From positions 1-64,000 of the forward strand of contig RBZT01000667.1 of NCBI GenBank assembly GCA_003693705.1: a stretch of 64,000 nt of DNA, in the 5' to 3' direction. Made by a program: the position numbers and the translations under genes. Shown one piece after another: positions 42,979-54,482 of this stretch (within the stretch, counting starts at the first letter, position 1; each line of letters begins with the position of its first letter). Source of the stretch: Polymyxa betae. Lineage: Eukaryota; Endomyxa; Phytomyxea; Plasmodiophorida; Plasmodiophoridae. The notes beneath the pieces were generated by a model. That model had not been told where the DNA came from and searched no databases. It saw only the letters and a program-made list of their open reading frames with translations.

Positions 42979-44539
42979 CGACAGTTCTTGATCAAATTGA
43001 TGCGGTAGCATCTCCAATTCATGGCCGAATTTGACCTATTGTCTACTTTGCATGCTCGATAAAACTATTAAGCACATAAGGCGAATCAGACGAGTTATGC
43101 CAAAAAGAGCTTTTTATTGAATTGAATGAGACGAATCCCATAGAAAGAAAGTGGCCAATTCGTTACGAACCGAATACGGGAACGGTTCACAAATCTGAAC
43201 ACAGTATCAATACACCAGCCAGATAATATATAAAGGAATTTTTCAAAGGATGGATAATCAGATTTAAAAAGCTCGTTTTTGTTAGTCAGCAACGAAAATT
43301 AGGTATTGGACTTGCTTTTTCATCATGAAAAAAAAATTCGAAAGTAACGACTTACCAAACTTTCAACTTTGATGTTAATGATGCTAGATTTTATCCGCCG
43401 TTTCAACCAGGCACACCAGTAACAGATCACCTAAAGGGAAAACGTCAGAAAATGCACAAGCTTCGAGAAAGAAACCCGCAAAGGGAAAAATCAGAAGGAA
43501 GGCAACATTTGTTTGATCAACACATTGGAATAAATTTAGACTTAGACACATTAAAATGATTCATCACATGGAAGCCAACATGAAAACGTTCCAGTTCATA
43601 CCATGATGGAGAGGACCACCAAGCGAAAATGTTGATGCAACAGAAAAGACCCTAGATTAAAATTTCAATTGAAAAGTCTTATACAGAAAAAGCAAAACTC
43701 AGATGTGGAAACTCAGAGATCTTGGTGGAATCGTGTCATCAAATAGATTCAAGAGTAGCAAATATATAGAATACATCATCAAAATATCGGAAAAGGAAAG
43801 TCATAACATACCGACAGAATATCTAGCCAGATCTCAGAATACGTACATCTCGCTGTTAGCGAATCTAAGAGCCAATAAGTGAAACTGAAAAAGGGACAAT
43901 AAATCCAAAATGATCAAGAAAAGACTCAGAAACGAGGAATTCACGTCTGTCCACATTCATATCTCTCGGAACAGGTCTGTGTCTAGGAACTCATCACCGC
44001 CAACAACCAAAAACAATAAAAACACTGACAACGCACCTTCATTGGTTGATCAATGAAATTCGAGTGGCACTTCGCAGACACCAGGGTGCCAGAACTCTAA
44101 GACAAACTGTTACTGGACCAGCATCACGATGTCATGATTGCAAAATAAAACTTGAAATCAGAGTATAAAACATCGACAGAATATCGGGTTTGTAAGATCC
44201 GATTCCGACCGCCCGTCTAAGACGAGAATCATCCCGATAAAAAGAGAAACGTGATTCCCAGTACCTATAAACACCACATTAGTCGATTGCAACCAAAAAT
44301 AGGTGCATTGAAATTAAGAAAAAGAATCAGAAAGTTTTGGTATATGGTTTGTCTCCAAAATGATTGCAGAAGCAGAACTGAATTGACATCATGTAAATCA
44401 GAAAGCGGAATATGAAAGCACTACCTTGAAAGAGAGCGTGTGGACCGACAAGAGTATTAATATCGTATGCCATAATAAATGCCTAGAGTGACGTCAGAAA
44501 GAATAACCACATGCGAATGCTGGAAAATGAAAGAAAATG

Positions 44540-44637
44540 TTCAATCATAGCGCAATGGTTCCTGCTGGCTGCAGGCATTGCAACTCCAAATGTTCATGTA
44601 TCGAAAATCACTTGGGGAAAGAATATAATCATATTGA
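44540..44637. repeat. Direct repeat, copy A (~98 bp)
   Basis: The segment from TTCAATCATAGCGCAAT to ATAATCATATTGA recurs at 44810-44907 with about a dozen differences. Distance between copies is 270 bp. Confidence 0.85.
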
Positions 44638-44809
44638 AACTTAACAATTTTAAACAAGTTTACCTTTACATGGATTGAAATTGGCGGGAATGTGCCGGAA
44701 TAGTAGAGATTTCCATGGTTAGATTGCAGCGATTAGGAAGTCAGAAGACAGACTATCTGTAATGATGTTAACATATGGCATGATCATACAGCGTAACAGT
44801 GAAACAAGT

Positions 44810-44907
44810 TCAATCATAGCGCAATAGATCCTGCTGGCTGCAGGTATTGCTGTTCCAAATGTTCATGTATCGAAAATCACTTGGGGAAAGAAATGTAATC
44901 ATATTGA
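44810..44907. repeat. Direct repeat, copy B (~98 bp)
   Basis: Second copy of the 44540-44637 segment. It shares CCTGCTGGCTGCAGG and CAAATGTTCATGTATCGAAA exactly, and differs by substitutions plus a one-base length change near the AAGAAATGTAATC end. Confidence 0.85.
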
Positions 44908-45165
44908 GTAAATGTAACAAACAAAGAGAAGAGTACCTGATAGATATAGATTCCATCGACACATTCATGGCGTCAATAACGACAGTATGAACAAACATGT
45001 GTCGAATGAACGACCAGATTGGAGAATGAAGAAGAAGCCATTTGGTAGCCCTGGATATGGAGCAGATCCCCAAAGGTCCGTCACGGACTCCGCTGATGAG
45101 GACCTTAGAGCAATGCGCATATAGCTGATTCGCAACCAATAAATCAAAAACGTTGAATTTTTTTT

Positions 45166-46341
45166 TTATTTGTGAATTTTTAAGGTGTCTTTAGGATCGC
45201 GAGCATAGTCAGCTTTGTGACGATTGAACAGATTCTCTAACTCATTGACATAAATATCAAAATATTTATCAACTTCCGCTGCAGTTGGATTCGGAATCTT
45301 TGGAAACTGAATCGGCTTTCCTACAACCGACACCAAATCGACATTCCAATCTGGGAGAACCAGGTATTTGGACCAGAACAGAACTGTCATATAAAATTAT
45401 ACACCCTTATGTTTAACTGCAATTTTGCTTTTACCTGCAGGCAATCTCCATTTGTTTAGCCATAAACGGAAATCAAGCAATCCTTCGAATGACTTATATG
45501 TAAGTTCCTCTCCAAACGTATACACTGGGCTAACTTGATATCCATAACGGAGAGCGTAAACAATAAACCCCTTGCGGTTTTTCAAATATACCTAATAAAT
45601 CCTAAGTTATGTTTCCGGTGCAATTCATAATTCCTACTTGGTGCTGTCCATATCGGTAGACAGTGGCTTCTTCAAACCCGCCAGGGATCAATGCGACGTT
45701 CTCTCCGTTTCTCATCAGTTTTTGAGTGTGATGTTTGCTAACTTCACCGCCTCTCTGCCATTTGACAAGCTCTGACAGTACTATGACAAGTTAGAGCATT
45801 CATGACGAATATGCGATTGTGCTCAAACCTGGCAGGTTATTCATCCACCAAGCTCCCAACCAGTTATATGGACCACGTTGCTCTAAATCCCAACTGACAT
45901 TACCATTAACAGTCCATCCAATACATAGCAACCCGTGTGGATGCCATGACAGAAGATGATTGGTCATCTGATCGCATTCGTTGTCCTCAAAAACCAGTTT
46001 CTCAGTTCGAAAATATTGGTATTTCTTTGCAAGCTGTAACGATTTTAAATGTCACGTCGCCAGCTAATAGCATTGAGGCATACTTTCATACTGGTTTTTC
46101 GAAATCTTTCCCAAGGCTTTCTTGGGAAGAAATGACGATAAATTCTATATAAAAGCATGGCTATGTGGAGACGATAATCGCCCCAGAGAACGATACTGAG
46201 GACAAGCCAAGCAGGCAACGACGCGACGCAAAGCCAGATGAGGATAAAGCCGCCGAGATGCAGCACGCTGATCACTTTCGGCGTCATGACCCACGACCAG
46301 ACCATTTGTAAAATCGATGAATCCGATCCAAGGAGGGCCAT
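45166..46341 (-). CDS. DGAT2: Diacylglycerol O-acyltransferase 2 (DGAT2 family)
   Basis: DGAT2 makes triacylglycerol from diacylglycerol and acyl-CoA at the ER/lipid droplet. The N-terminus has two hydrophobic hairpin segments (VISVLHLGGFILIWLCVA and ASLPAWLVLSIVLWG). The catalytic HPHG follows in LLSWHPHGLLCIG, then NWLGAWWMNNLP, LIPGGFEEATVYRYG, KNRKGFIVYALRYGYQVSPVYTFGEE and the C-terminal VSVVGKPIQFPKIPNPTAAEVD, all in family order. At least four short introns are needed (near 46070-46010, 45840-45785, 45645-45590 and 45396-45390). ATG 46341 is preferred over an upstream in-frame ATG at 46410. A monoacylglycerol or wax-ester acyltransferase specificity cannot be excluded by eye. Confidence 0.85.
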
Positions 46342-46419
46342 GGTGCGATCAGAACTGATCGGATAGCAGAGTAAAGGGTTCCTGTAAAGGAATGTCACAA
46401 GTAAGTCCACTCAACTTGA

Positions 46420-46429
46420 TTAGGGTTTA
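46420..46429. promoter_or_regulatory. Telo-box-like TTAGGGTTTA upstream of DGAT2
   Basis: TTAGGGTTTA lies 79 bp upstream of the DGAT2 start (gene on minus), so the gene strand reads TAAACCCTAA. It is one of four such promoter motifs in the window. Confidence 0.45.
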
Positions 46430-46762
46430 TCTGACTGTGTTCTAAGGGCGACACGATTCACGCGTTGTTCTCACAGACATAGGCCACGCATGGCTAGACA
46501 AACGACTGTATCAATGTGCAAGATAGAAGGCCCAACGATGTTCGAGCATTCGTCAATGTCCATGCTGGACACTATTTCTGTCTCGACGGGAAGTCTCTTT
46601 CCGGTTAAGAAGAAACGTTGTGATTTTCAGAGATCGTGACTAAAGGTTGCTCTGTTTGTTCTGACTTCTGAGAACAGCAGCCTTGCCTGTGTTGCCTAAT
46701 AGGGATAAATAAATAATAATTAATGTTTTTTATTGTTGTTGTAATGTGCTTGCAAGTGCTAG

Positions 46763-47777
46763 TCATCGCTTCATTCGTGCTCGTTCTTTCAGCAGCTGCC
46801 ATTGCGTCTGGTACTTCTCGATCATTTTGCGCTGCTCCTCTATTGTGATCTTCTGCGAATCAATGAGAGATAGAGCGTCGTCTAATGCTGCTTTACACTG
46901 AAAAGGCCAGCTTATCGATAGATCCTAAATAAACATCCGACTAACCTTAGTGAGATTCGCTTCCGAGGCTAGTAACTTCTCTTGAGCACTGTGATAATCT
47001 GCTCTCGTAATGCTGTCAGCTGCTATTATATTACTTCTTTTCGCTTTGATAATCTGATATTGGCTCAACTCTCAGACACTTGCGACACTACTTTGATACA
47101 AAACTTACTTCGCATTCAAATAGCTCCCGAAATTGATCCACTCGTTTTAGACAATCAGATCTTTGGCCTTGTGAAAGAGCAGATGATTCTGTTTCCGATC
47201 TCCCAGCTAAAGGATCGGCAGGCCCACCGTCTAAAATCTACTTTGATATTAAGGCACCATAATGAAGTAAACGAGCCTGTTACCTTATGCATGATTCGAG
47301 TGAAATCCTCCACATATCTTGTAAGAAGATCGAGCAGGTTCTGGTTGGTCATAGTCATTGGTCTAAATGTCTGTCGGCACTGCATAAAGACCTTAATGAG
47401 AGAGCATTTGACCTAACATCTCTGTACCTGGCTTCTATAAAGCAGACCTTTCTCAATATACGATTGAACGTAATCAGCGTTTCGTTGAACAGCAGCAATC
47501 AAAAGCTGTAAGATTTCTATGCACTAAATCCAATAAGGTTTATGCATAAAATTCTCCAACCATACTGACCTTTGGATGTTGTTTGGTCTTACAAGCTTGG
47601 CGATATTTGGCGACAGCTCGCGTGTATTTGTCCAGCGCCTGACGATAATGTCCTTTACGTTCAGCTTCCTGGGCCTGTCGATTCAGCCTGCTAGCCTTAG
47701 ATATCGATCAGCTATGACAGGTGACGCCGAGCCAGCAGAACTACCTCCCAGAGCAGGTTCGGAGGGTCCAAGTCCAT
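46763..47777 (-). CDS. NRBF2/Atg38-like MIT-domain protein
   Basis: NRBF2/Atg38 bridges subunits of the autophagy-specific Vps34 PI3-kinase complex. The start MDLDPPNLLWE joins across a 49-nt GTAGTT...CTAAG intron to ASRLNRQAQEAERKGHYRQA, then LDKYTRAVAKYRQACKTKQ, an MIT helical hairpin with alternating Ala positions. A later exon gives LLIAAVQRNADYVQSYIEKG, the third helix, and the last exon has a coiled coil (LSLIDSQKITIEEQRKMIEKY, then QWQLLKERARMKR). Short MIT plus C-terminal coiled coil is the NRBF2 layout, but other small MIT proteins share it. Internal exon borders around 46990-47460 were not settled. Confidence 0.45.
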
Positions 47778-47867
47778 GTGATCATATGAGCCTAATGTTA
47801 ACCAGATCTCTTGCGTATTACCTCTTATTACCGCTCATTCGCCGAGATGCCTTAATTCTCTTGGGGG

Positions 47868-47876
47868 AAAACCCTA
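47868..47876. promoter_or_regulatory. Telo-box-like AAACCCTAT upstream of the NRBF2-like gene
   Basis: AAACCCTAT on the plus strand lies about 91 bp before the start of the minus-strand MIT gene. It shares the AAACCCTA core with the motifs near 5.8, 18.2 and 46.4 kb. Confidence 0.35.
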
Positions 47877-48240
47877 TTTCAAATCTGACAGCATTCTATC
47901 ACGTGCACATGCGATTTACGAAACTTTATAGCGGCTTCGGTATAAAATTTGAAATAAGACAATCCATTTGAATAAAAATTGTTGACGGCATCGCAGCAGC
48001 AGAACGCGTCTCTCTCCCTAAAGCAATTCCACATATCTAATTGAAGCTGGACATTGTGCATTGTAAATGAGAGCCCTTTGAAAAGAAGCATTTGCAATAG
48101 AACTGAGGATTCCGGTCCTGTAATGTTACCTTCTTACATATGCCGTTGATCTGATTATTGTCTTGAAAGTATGTAGAATGTAAAGTTTCCCTTTTGTACT
48201 GCGCATGGGCATTCCTGATTAATGAGGTCGGAGGGCGGCC

Positions 48241-50345
48241 ATGTCCCTGGCTGACGATGTCCTCCAGGCCATTCATCAGGGGCGTGCCGATGACCGCCTC
48301 GCCGCCCAGCTCACCGGCACCCTGCTCGACTCGTTCGCCGACCAGATCGACTACCAGCAGGCGTCGCCGGCCTCGCTCGCTGCCTTATTCTTTTATCTGC
48401 ATCGATCCCTCATGGCATTCGGCCATAGGACGCTTCAGGCCTGGAACCCGGTGTGTATCTGGGTCCTTGATAATCGCCACGATGTCGTCCCTGCCGCTTT
48501 CGATTATGCCACGAATCTTGTCTTACGAGATGGCGAATTCCTCAATCGTTTGATGATGCATTTCTTCTCGAATCCCGTTGCCGAGTCCATATTCCAGCTG
48601 TTGAAGCATCAATGCAGCGCCGCCCCAAACCGATTCCTTGAGCAGATTCGACCGTTTCTCGTCAGTCCATTTACGTTGGTTGATTCTTGCTGGATTCCAA
48701 CATGTTGCTTTATAGAGTTCGTCAACAAAACGAGAGGCGCTTCAGTTGATGTTTCTAATGGTTCAAAACAAGGTTGAAATCGTCTCGATATTCTGGCTTT
48801 TTGTTGCTCATTGTTTCTCTACAGCTGGTCGGTTACTGTCATATGCAAGGGACGTCGCTGTTCTCAGAGATTATAAGAAGCATTGTCTCTGCTCATGATA
48901 TGCAAGTTGCAGCTCAGGGCTGTCTCATGTTGACAATTCTCTTGTCGTCGGAGACAGTCTTAAGCCCCGGTGATGTCACTGCTCTCTTTCCGTTTATAAA
49001 GTCGTTGCTGATCTGGCAGGAACCGAACGGAATGACATTGCCGAATCAATCACGAAGCAATTCCGTGCCTGCTCAATCATCGTCGTCCCGCGTTTCCAAG
49101 CGTCCTGAGCGACTCTCAGTTAATGCGACCTCAGATGGTCCATCGACAGTTCTTACGGCTGATGCTGCTTATGCTGTCTCAGTTTTGTTTCGACACGTTT
49201 ACGATTTATGGCCCTGGGAATCAATTTGTTTTCTTCGCAAAGAATCATCGAAATCGGCGCTATTTCGGAATGCTTGTTTCTTTCTCGTCGAAGACTTACC
49301 TGTTCTGCCTGCTATCATTGGCGTTAGTACTCAAAGGCCACCGGATTCTCCATGTCCTTCGCCGTTGATTTCCAGCTTTTCAGCAAATCTGTTTTCTCTG
49401 TCTTCTCCTCCAGTTGCACCTCGTTCTGTGGATGGTCCGAAAAGTTTTGCTGACGATTCGTTATGGGAATGCAAACAAGGCGGAATGACGCTTCCTTCAG
49501 ATCATAAGTCTCTAAAAACAGCTGCTCAATTATTACAAAACGAACTAATTTATGAGCGGTTTCAGCGGCGTACTCTCCAACACAAGCTGAACTCGTTACA
49601 ATTTCGACCTCGCTCAGATTCCTCTCAGAACAAATTTGATAAGGAACGCGCCCACTTTCTGGGATTGATCCAGCACGGCCGAGATGAATTACGGCAATGG
49701 AAACAGCAGCAACGCAAATGGGAGACAGATGTTCTGCGTCGGGTTGATAAACTGAAAACAGAACGATCGGCCGTCACTGAGCGTTGCTTGTTAATCGAAA
49801 GATCGAATGGACAGCTGCAGAGCCAAGTTACTTCACTGCAGTCAGAACTTACGACCCTCCGACTTCAAATATCAAAAGCCAGAGAAGATGTTCTCGTTGC
49901 CGAACATAACCTTTCTGTGCAGGCGAAAATACTGCAATCCACGCAGTCTAAAGTATCATCGCTGAACGATGAACTATCGAAGAGACGGACACTGTCCTCC
50001 GATACACCTTCTATTGGAGAAAGAGTGAACAAAGACAACAGCTCTCAAATAGAGGAGCACCTCGCACAGGCTTTAAAACGAGAAGGACAGGCTAGTTTTG
50101 AAATCCAGCAGCTGAAAAAAGAAGTTGAAGAATTGAAACATGCAAACCAGCAACATGAAGGCGCTCGATCTGAACGACAGAATATGTTCAATATGCAGCG
50201 GGAGTTTACAAAAATCCAGCTGCAAAAGTTGGGCGAAAGATGTGAATCACTGAAGAAGATTAACCGTCTATTGCAGACTCGGCTCATTTGCACAGGAAAA
50301 TTATCTATGGATTGCAATCAACAAGAAAATAAACAGCCAATATAA
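48241..50345 (+). CDS. TSC1: Hamartin (TSC1)-like protein
   Basis: TSC1 stabilises TSC2, and together they switch off Rheb and restrain TORC1. Three exons join cleanly: 48241-48660, 48716-48772 (intron GTCAGT...TTATAG) and 48825-50345 (intron GTTGAA...TCTACAG). The N-terminal helical-repeat domain contains AAQGCLMLTILLS, LFPFIKSLLIWQ and YAVSVLFRHVYDLWPWESICFLR, which matches the hamartin '[20 protein letters not shown]' core. A Ser/Pro-rich linker (about residues 250-390) leads to a long C-terminal coiled coil (about 420-620), the TSC2-binding type. At about 665 residues it is shorter than animal TSC1. No TSC2 is in the window. Confidence 0.8.
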
Positions 50346-50379
50346 TATTTATTACAATAACGGCGATCTGAACTGATAC

Positions 50380-53107
50380 TCACTGAAGAGGTAAATCGGC
50401 AAGCGCGGTCACTATCCTTTTCTCCTTCAAGCCCTTTAATCTTGATTGTGTAAAAAGTGACTGCACATTCCGGAAATGTTCCAGGCACTCTGAAACCATT
50501 TTCGGTTCCATGACGCTCTCAACAGCCAATGGATTAATCTTCGACCTAGGACTGACTTGCAACATTCCAACCGAGGAAACCGTTTGTAGGCTGCATTGCG
50601 AAATAAGCATTGCCCTCATGATGCTTCCATGATTCTTACCGTGTAGAAAGCGATTTAAATGACGCTCCCTGTGAAGGTAAAACCATGAGAATTCCATGTA
50701 AAGCACGGATTAAAGAAGGAAAGCTCTGGGGATCCAAAAGTTGAAGGCGGAGGCGTATGAATACTGGACTCTCGATCAACATTATGAGCCGGTCGATCTC
50801 AATCAGGAATCCGACAGTCACCTGGGAATCGGCACTGCGATAGAAAGTGTTGATTGAATAATTGCAGATTCAAAACCAAAGGTCTTACAAACAGCAAACA
50901 ACTGCATTTGCTAGATCATATGCTTGGGACAGAAGGCAAAGACTGAGTGTTGCCACAGGGTTGTAAACCCAAGCTTGGAGCAATGTTTTGAGCAGATCAA
51001 CCCCATCTTTTGATTGCAGACAGTTCTGAACCTCGCGTCGAAATTCATACAGACTCGGTGAGGTAAGCAAAAGGTCGCTCAAGATCTGGATTACTGTGCT
51101 TAGAGACTCTAATAATTGCAAATGAACGAGAAGCAAGAGTCGTACTAATGGCAAATACCAAGTTGGTAATCTTGAGACGATGGGAATAAACGGGATATGG
51201 CACAAAAAACAACTCGTGGAGTTAGTAATGCACACAATTCTCGAACAATCAAACTGCTTCTTGATTTCAACAGTAGGGAATCAACACAAAGCGCTCTCAA
51301 TAAATGAGAGAAAAAAGAATCGAAGTAAGCGGGATTCCGAGAGATTTCGGCAAGAAGGGTAAGATCAACCTAGAAGCAACTGAATTAAACGAAGAGATGA
51401 AATTAGCTGTTACCTGAACAACGTGATCAGAAGGATCTGATAATGTTTGAATAAGTGCAGGAAATAGTTGATCAATGGCTTTAAATAATTCGTCTGGATG
51501 CTTTTCCAGAACCATTTGTATCCAATCCAAAACTGCAGACAGAAACTGAACATCTAGATTGCATTGATTACTAGATTGCTTACTGGGAAGCTTTGTGCAT
51601 GCCCTGTTCAGGTTCAGATTATCAGTCAACTGGTGAAGAAGACCTTCTAACGCTGAGAGTGGCTCATTGGAGCTTCCAACCTGCAATCAGTTAAGTGAAT
51701 ATTTGTAACAGTTTAGAGACAACTAGCCTGATGCATCATGGATTTGCTAATGGACTCAGCTTGAGATCGAATATTGTCATGGTCAGTTTCGCTCATGCAG
51801 GTCAACAAGCCATTAATGAGAACTGGATAACGAGGTAGTAGTCTACCCTTAAAAAGGACCACGAACGATTCAAGCCATTTCAATGCCATCAGTTTGCATA
51901 CAGCAGGGCAAGATCCTGAACTTTGTTGAACTAAAACAGGGATCTAACAATTCATTAATATTGGGGCAACCAGAGGCAACAAACTACCATGTCTTCAATG
52001 GTATCAGGCTGAGTCGATGTGATTTCATTCAAAAACTCTGACAGACATTCGTCAGCGGCTGTGACAATAGAAGGGTTTGGATCCGCCAGCATATTGAACA
52101 AACCGGACAGAATTCCAGGAAGAAATCGTAATAAATCGATATCAGGTACTGAGTCAAGAACCTGAAAAGCATTGAACAAAGGTATTGTAGTGTTAAGAAT
52201 ATTCAACCTGAATCCAGCCAACATTCAATTCTCTTATGGCACTATCTTTGATCAAAATGCGTTCTTGCAGTAATGGCATGAAGTTTGCGATGTTGAATCT
52301 AGTCGCTGGACTTAGCATTTCGCTCAAAGCAACAGTCAGTTATCATTACTGGTCTGATTCTGTAACTACGTCTTTCATGAGCCTATCCAGCAGCGATGCA
52401 GCATTGCGAACGTCAGGATCTGGGTCTGCATGCAATGTGCATAAACCATCATAGATGGCATTGAAATGCTTCAGGACATGGCTTCGGCCGATCTTCGTGA
52501 TGTTGTATAGAGACTCGCAAGCGTAATATCGGCATCTGCTCTCCTGGTCTTGCATCAGCAAAAGAACTGGCGGAAGCAAGCCTAAATTTTTTGAAAAAGG
52601 AAGTCAACAACAACATGTGCGATTTACTGTCAAGATATTGGTTGCAAGACTGGCCTAAACCGATTGCAACAGCTATAAGACCGTTAGAGCAAATCTGAAA
52701 ACAGAAAAAAAATGTACCAGCCAGGGCTATTAATCCTCCCTTGCGACAGTTCGATTGGGTGCTTGCAATGAAATCAGAATTCAGCATGGCGACTAATTGG
52801 GTTAGTCAATAGATTGCCTAACAACATTCATATAAAGTTACTGATAGAATTCACATTAGCAGGTGATGGATCCTGTTTGACTAGATGCTCGACATCCAAA
52901 GCGGCAGTTTTCCTTTTCTCATACGATCTATCGCTGAGACCCTTAATCACAGAAGCTGGCACCAGGTTGCTGACGCTCCTGAGCTGGAATTAAGCTTGCC
53001 ATACCGAATCTGCTAATATCTGACATTGCCGGAGAAGGAGACGGGCTCTTCGAAGCTGAGTTCGTCGGGAGCACCAAGGCCGCGGCCGACCAGACTGCTT
53101 CTGACAT
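50380..53107 (-). CDS. VAC14: VAC14-like scaffold of the PIKfyve/Fab1 complex
   Basis: VAC14 is the HEAT-repeat ring that holds the PI3P 5-kinase Fab1/PIKfyve and its phosphatase on endolysosomes. Family blocks in order: [171 protein letters not shown] and [19 protein letters not shown]. The ATG at 53107 is in frame with a later one at 53026; the first adds 27 residues rich in Ala/Ser. Many 45-60-nt introns split the gene. Its stop lies 34 bp from that of TSC1, tail to tail. Confidence 0.9.
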
Positions 53108-53572
53108 GATTCAAACTAAGTTTCAGCACTTGATTGTGACGATATGTAGTACGTATCGTAGCTGCCCCGTTCCGATTTCCGTATCTTAAATTAGCTTTTT
53201 TCAACTCATTTTAGTTTACCCTTCTTATAAGATGGCATTGAGCTTGGCTTAACGAAAACTGTTTTTTCTACAAACATTTCAAAGAATGCGATGGTATGCC
53301 TTAGGTGGCTGTTTATTTGTGTCAAATACATACAATGGTCGCACCGCGTTCAAAAAATACAGATGCTCTTGTCGTTCCAAGTTATTATGAAATGTCCACG
53401 AATCGACACTTTCTAACTCAGAATTGTATGGTCTTGGATTTCAGCACCATCAGAATATATGGTAAATATTGAGACCTTCACCGACGCCATAAACAACTGG
53501 ACACCCGGGACCCTTCATAATTGGACGTGTTGCAAAGGAATATTTTACTACTTAAGTATTTGAACAAGCTCG
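53108..53572. other. Intergenic, nothing recognised
   Basis: This interval lies between the VAC14 start and the next plus-strand gene, so it holds two divergent promoters. A short minus frame at the left edge overlaps VAC14 in another frame and is judged spurious. Confidence 0.4.
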
Positions 53573-54037
53573 ATGCCAATGGACGGGAGACTGTTATGCT
53601 TGCTGATCTTCGCCAGGCTGGCCACTTGGTCAAATGGGCAGGTCATCACAGATAACACGAAAATGGGTGTTCGCTTAAATATCGATATGAACGTTCAAGC
53701 ACATTTAAGAGCTCTACAGCAGCAGATTGCTAACATTGGAATGAGTACATTCAAATCAAGCTGGCTAGGGGATGCCGGCTTTGCCCGTCAAGCAGATTTG
53801 TTGGGATCTTCCGAAGCAGGATTAGATGCCTCAGTCAGCGACTCTTTCAGAGGCGAAGCAGTGCTCAACCATCAGGGCGCTGCTATGGCTCTCCCTGGTG
53901 CCACGCTTATAGACACAAGAAACACAGGAGGATTATATCAGAAGCGCTCCCAGAACTCGGATATCAATCGATGGCTGAAATCAGGGCTTCGTTCTACGAC
54001 CAATGGGAAAATGGCCAATTCATTATATATGTCATAA
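53573..54037 (+). CDS. Hypothetical secreted or periplasm-facing protein
   Basis: The 154-codon frame opens with a plausible signal peptide (RLLCLLIFARLATWSNGQ, cleavage possible after NG-Q). A helical stretch follows (IDMNVQAHLRALQQQIANIG), then a Gly/Ala/Ser-rich region and a basic end (RWLKSGLRSTT). No cysteines occur in the mature part and no family is recognised. The frame is uninterrupted and well separated from its neighbours, which supports a real gene. Confidence 0.5.
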   Translation: MPMDGRLLCLLIFARLATWSNGQVITDNTKMGVRLNIDMNVQAHLRALQQQIANIGMSTFKSSWLGDAGFARQADLLGSSEAGLDASVSDSFRGEAVLNHQGAAMALPGATLIDTRNTGGLYQKRSQNSDINRWLKSGLRSTTNGKMANSLYMS

Positions 54038-54158
54038 AAGACCGCTTTATTAAAACTGAAATTTATATAACAAGCAGCTGCTATCTACCGCTATAGTAAG
54101 GTGGTCGTCTCCATCTGACACGCGGACTACCCATAGAAACTTTATCACATCCGTCATC

Positions 54159-54481
54159 ATGTTTGCCATTGCTAGACGTTTCATAGCTCATTGCACATCG
54201 CAAGCAACAGCCGTCTCTGCTGCCTTTTTCGCAACCACTACGAAACTGAAGACCCATAAGGGAGTTGCCAAGCGGGTTAAGCTAACCAAAAACGGCAAAG
54301 TTAAATGGTATTTTACCTCTGTATTATGAATGAAATTTGCAATTAATTGGGTCCCAGCGGACACATAGGACGCCGACATCGGGCACAGTCTAATTCAGGA
54401 GATAAGACGCGAGCCATGCGCCGGCCTAGGTTCATTCTTGGAGCTGAGGCTACCACCCTGACCAAGATGCTGAGAAGCTAA
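54159..54481 (+). CDS. MRPL35: Mitochondrial ribosomal protein bL35m
   Basis: The N-terminus is an Arg/Ser/Ala-rich presequence (FAIARRFIAHCTSQATAVSA) typical of mitochondrial import. The conserved bL35 start follows, KLKTHKGVAKRVKLTKNGKVK. A GTATTT...TCCCAG intron (about 54307-54357) splits the next codon and restores CGHIGRRHRAQSN, then DKTRAMRRPRFI and a short end stopping at 54481. Two conserved blocks (KTxKxxxKR and a GxxxRRHR-type core) support the call. It is one of the very short intron-containing genes here and is convergent with the SMIM13-like gene, one base apart. Confidence 0.85.
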
Positions 54482-54482
54482 G

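Larger units (their letters stand above)
42979..45165. other. 2.2-kb block with no convincing gene
   Basis: The plus strand is purine-rich (many AAG/GAA/AAC runs) and stops interrupt every frame. The longest frames (45139-44810, 45147-44965 on minus) overlap a duplicated segment and match nothing known. The composition differs from the surrounding coding DNA. It could be decayed repeat, noncoding RNA, or the flank of an unassembled hairpin element. Confidence 0.5.

Noticed and set aside
44810-45147. Two minus-strand frames of 60-109 codons
   Set aside because: They overlap each other and a direct repeat, match no family, and copy A of the repeat has a length change that breaks the same frame.
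53013-53204. 63-codon minus frame at the VAC14 5' end
   Set aside because: It overlaps the VAC14 N-terminus in another frame, and the VAC14 frame is supported by an in-frame ATG and conserved residues.
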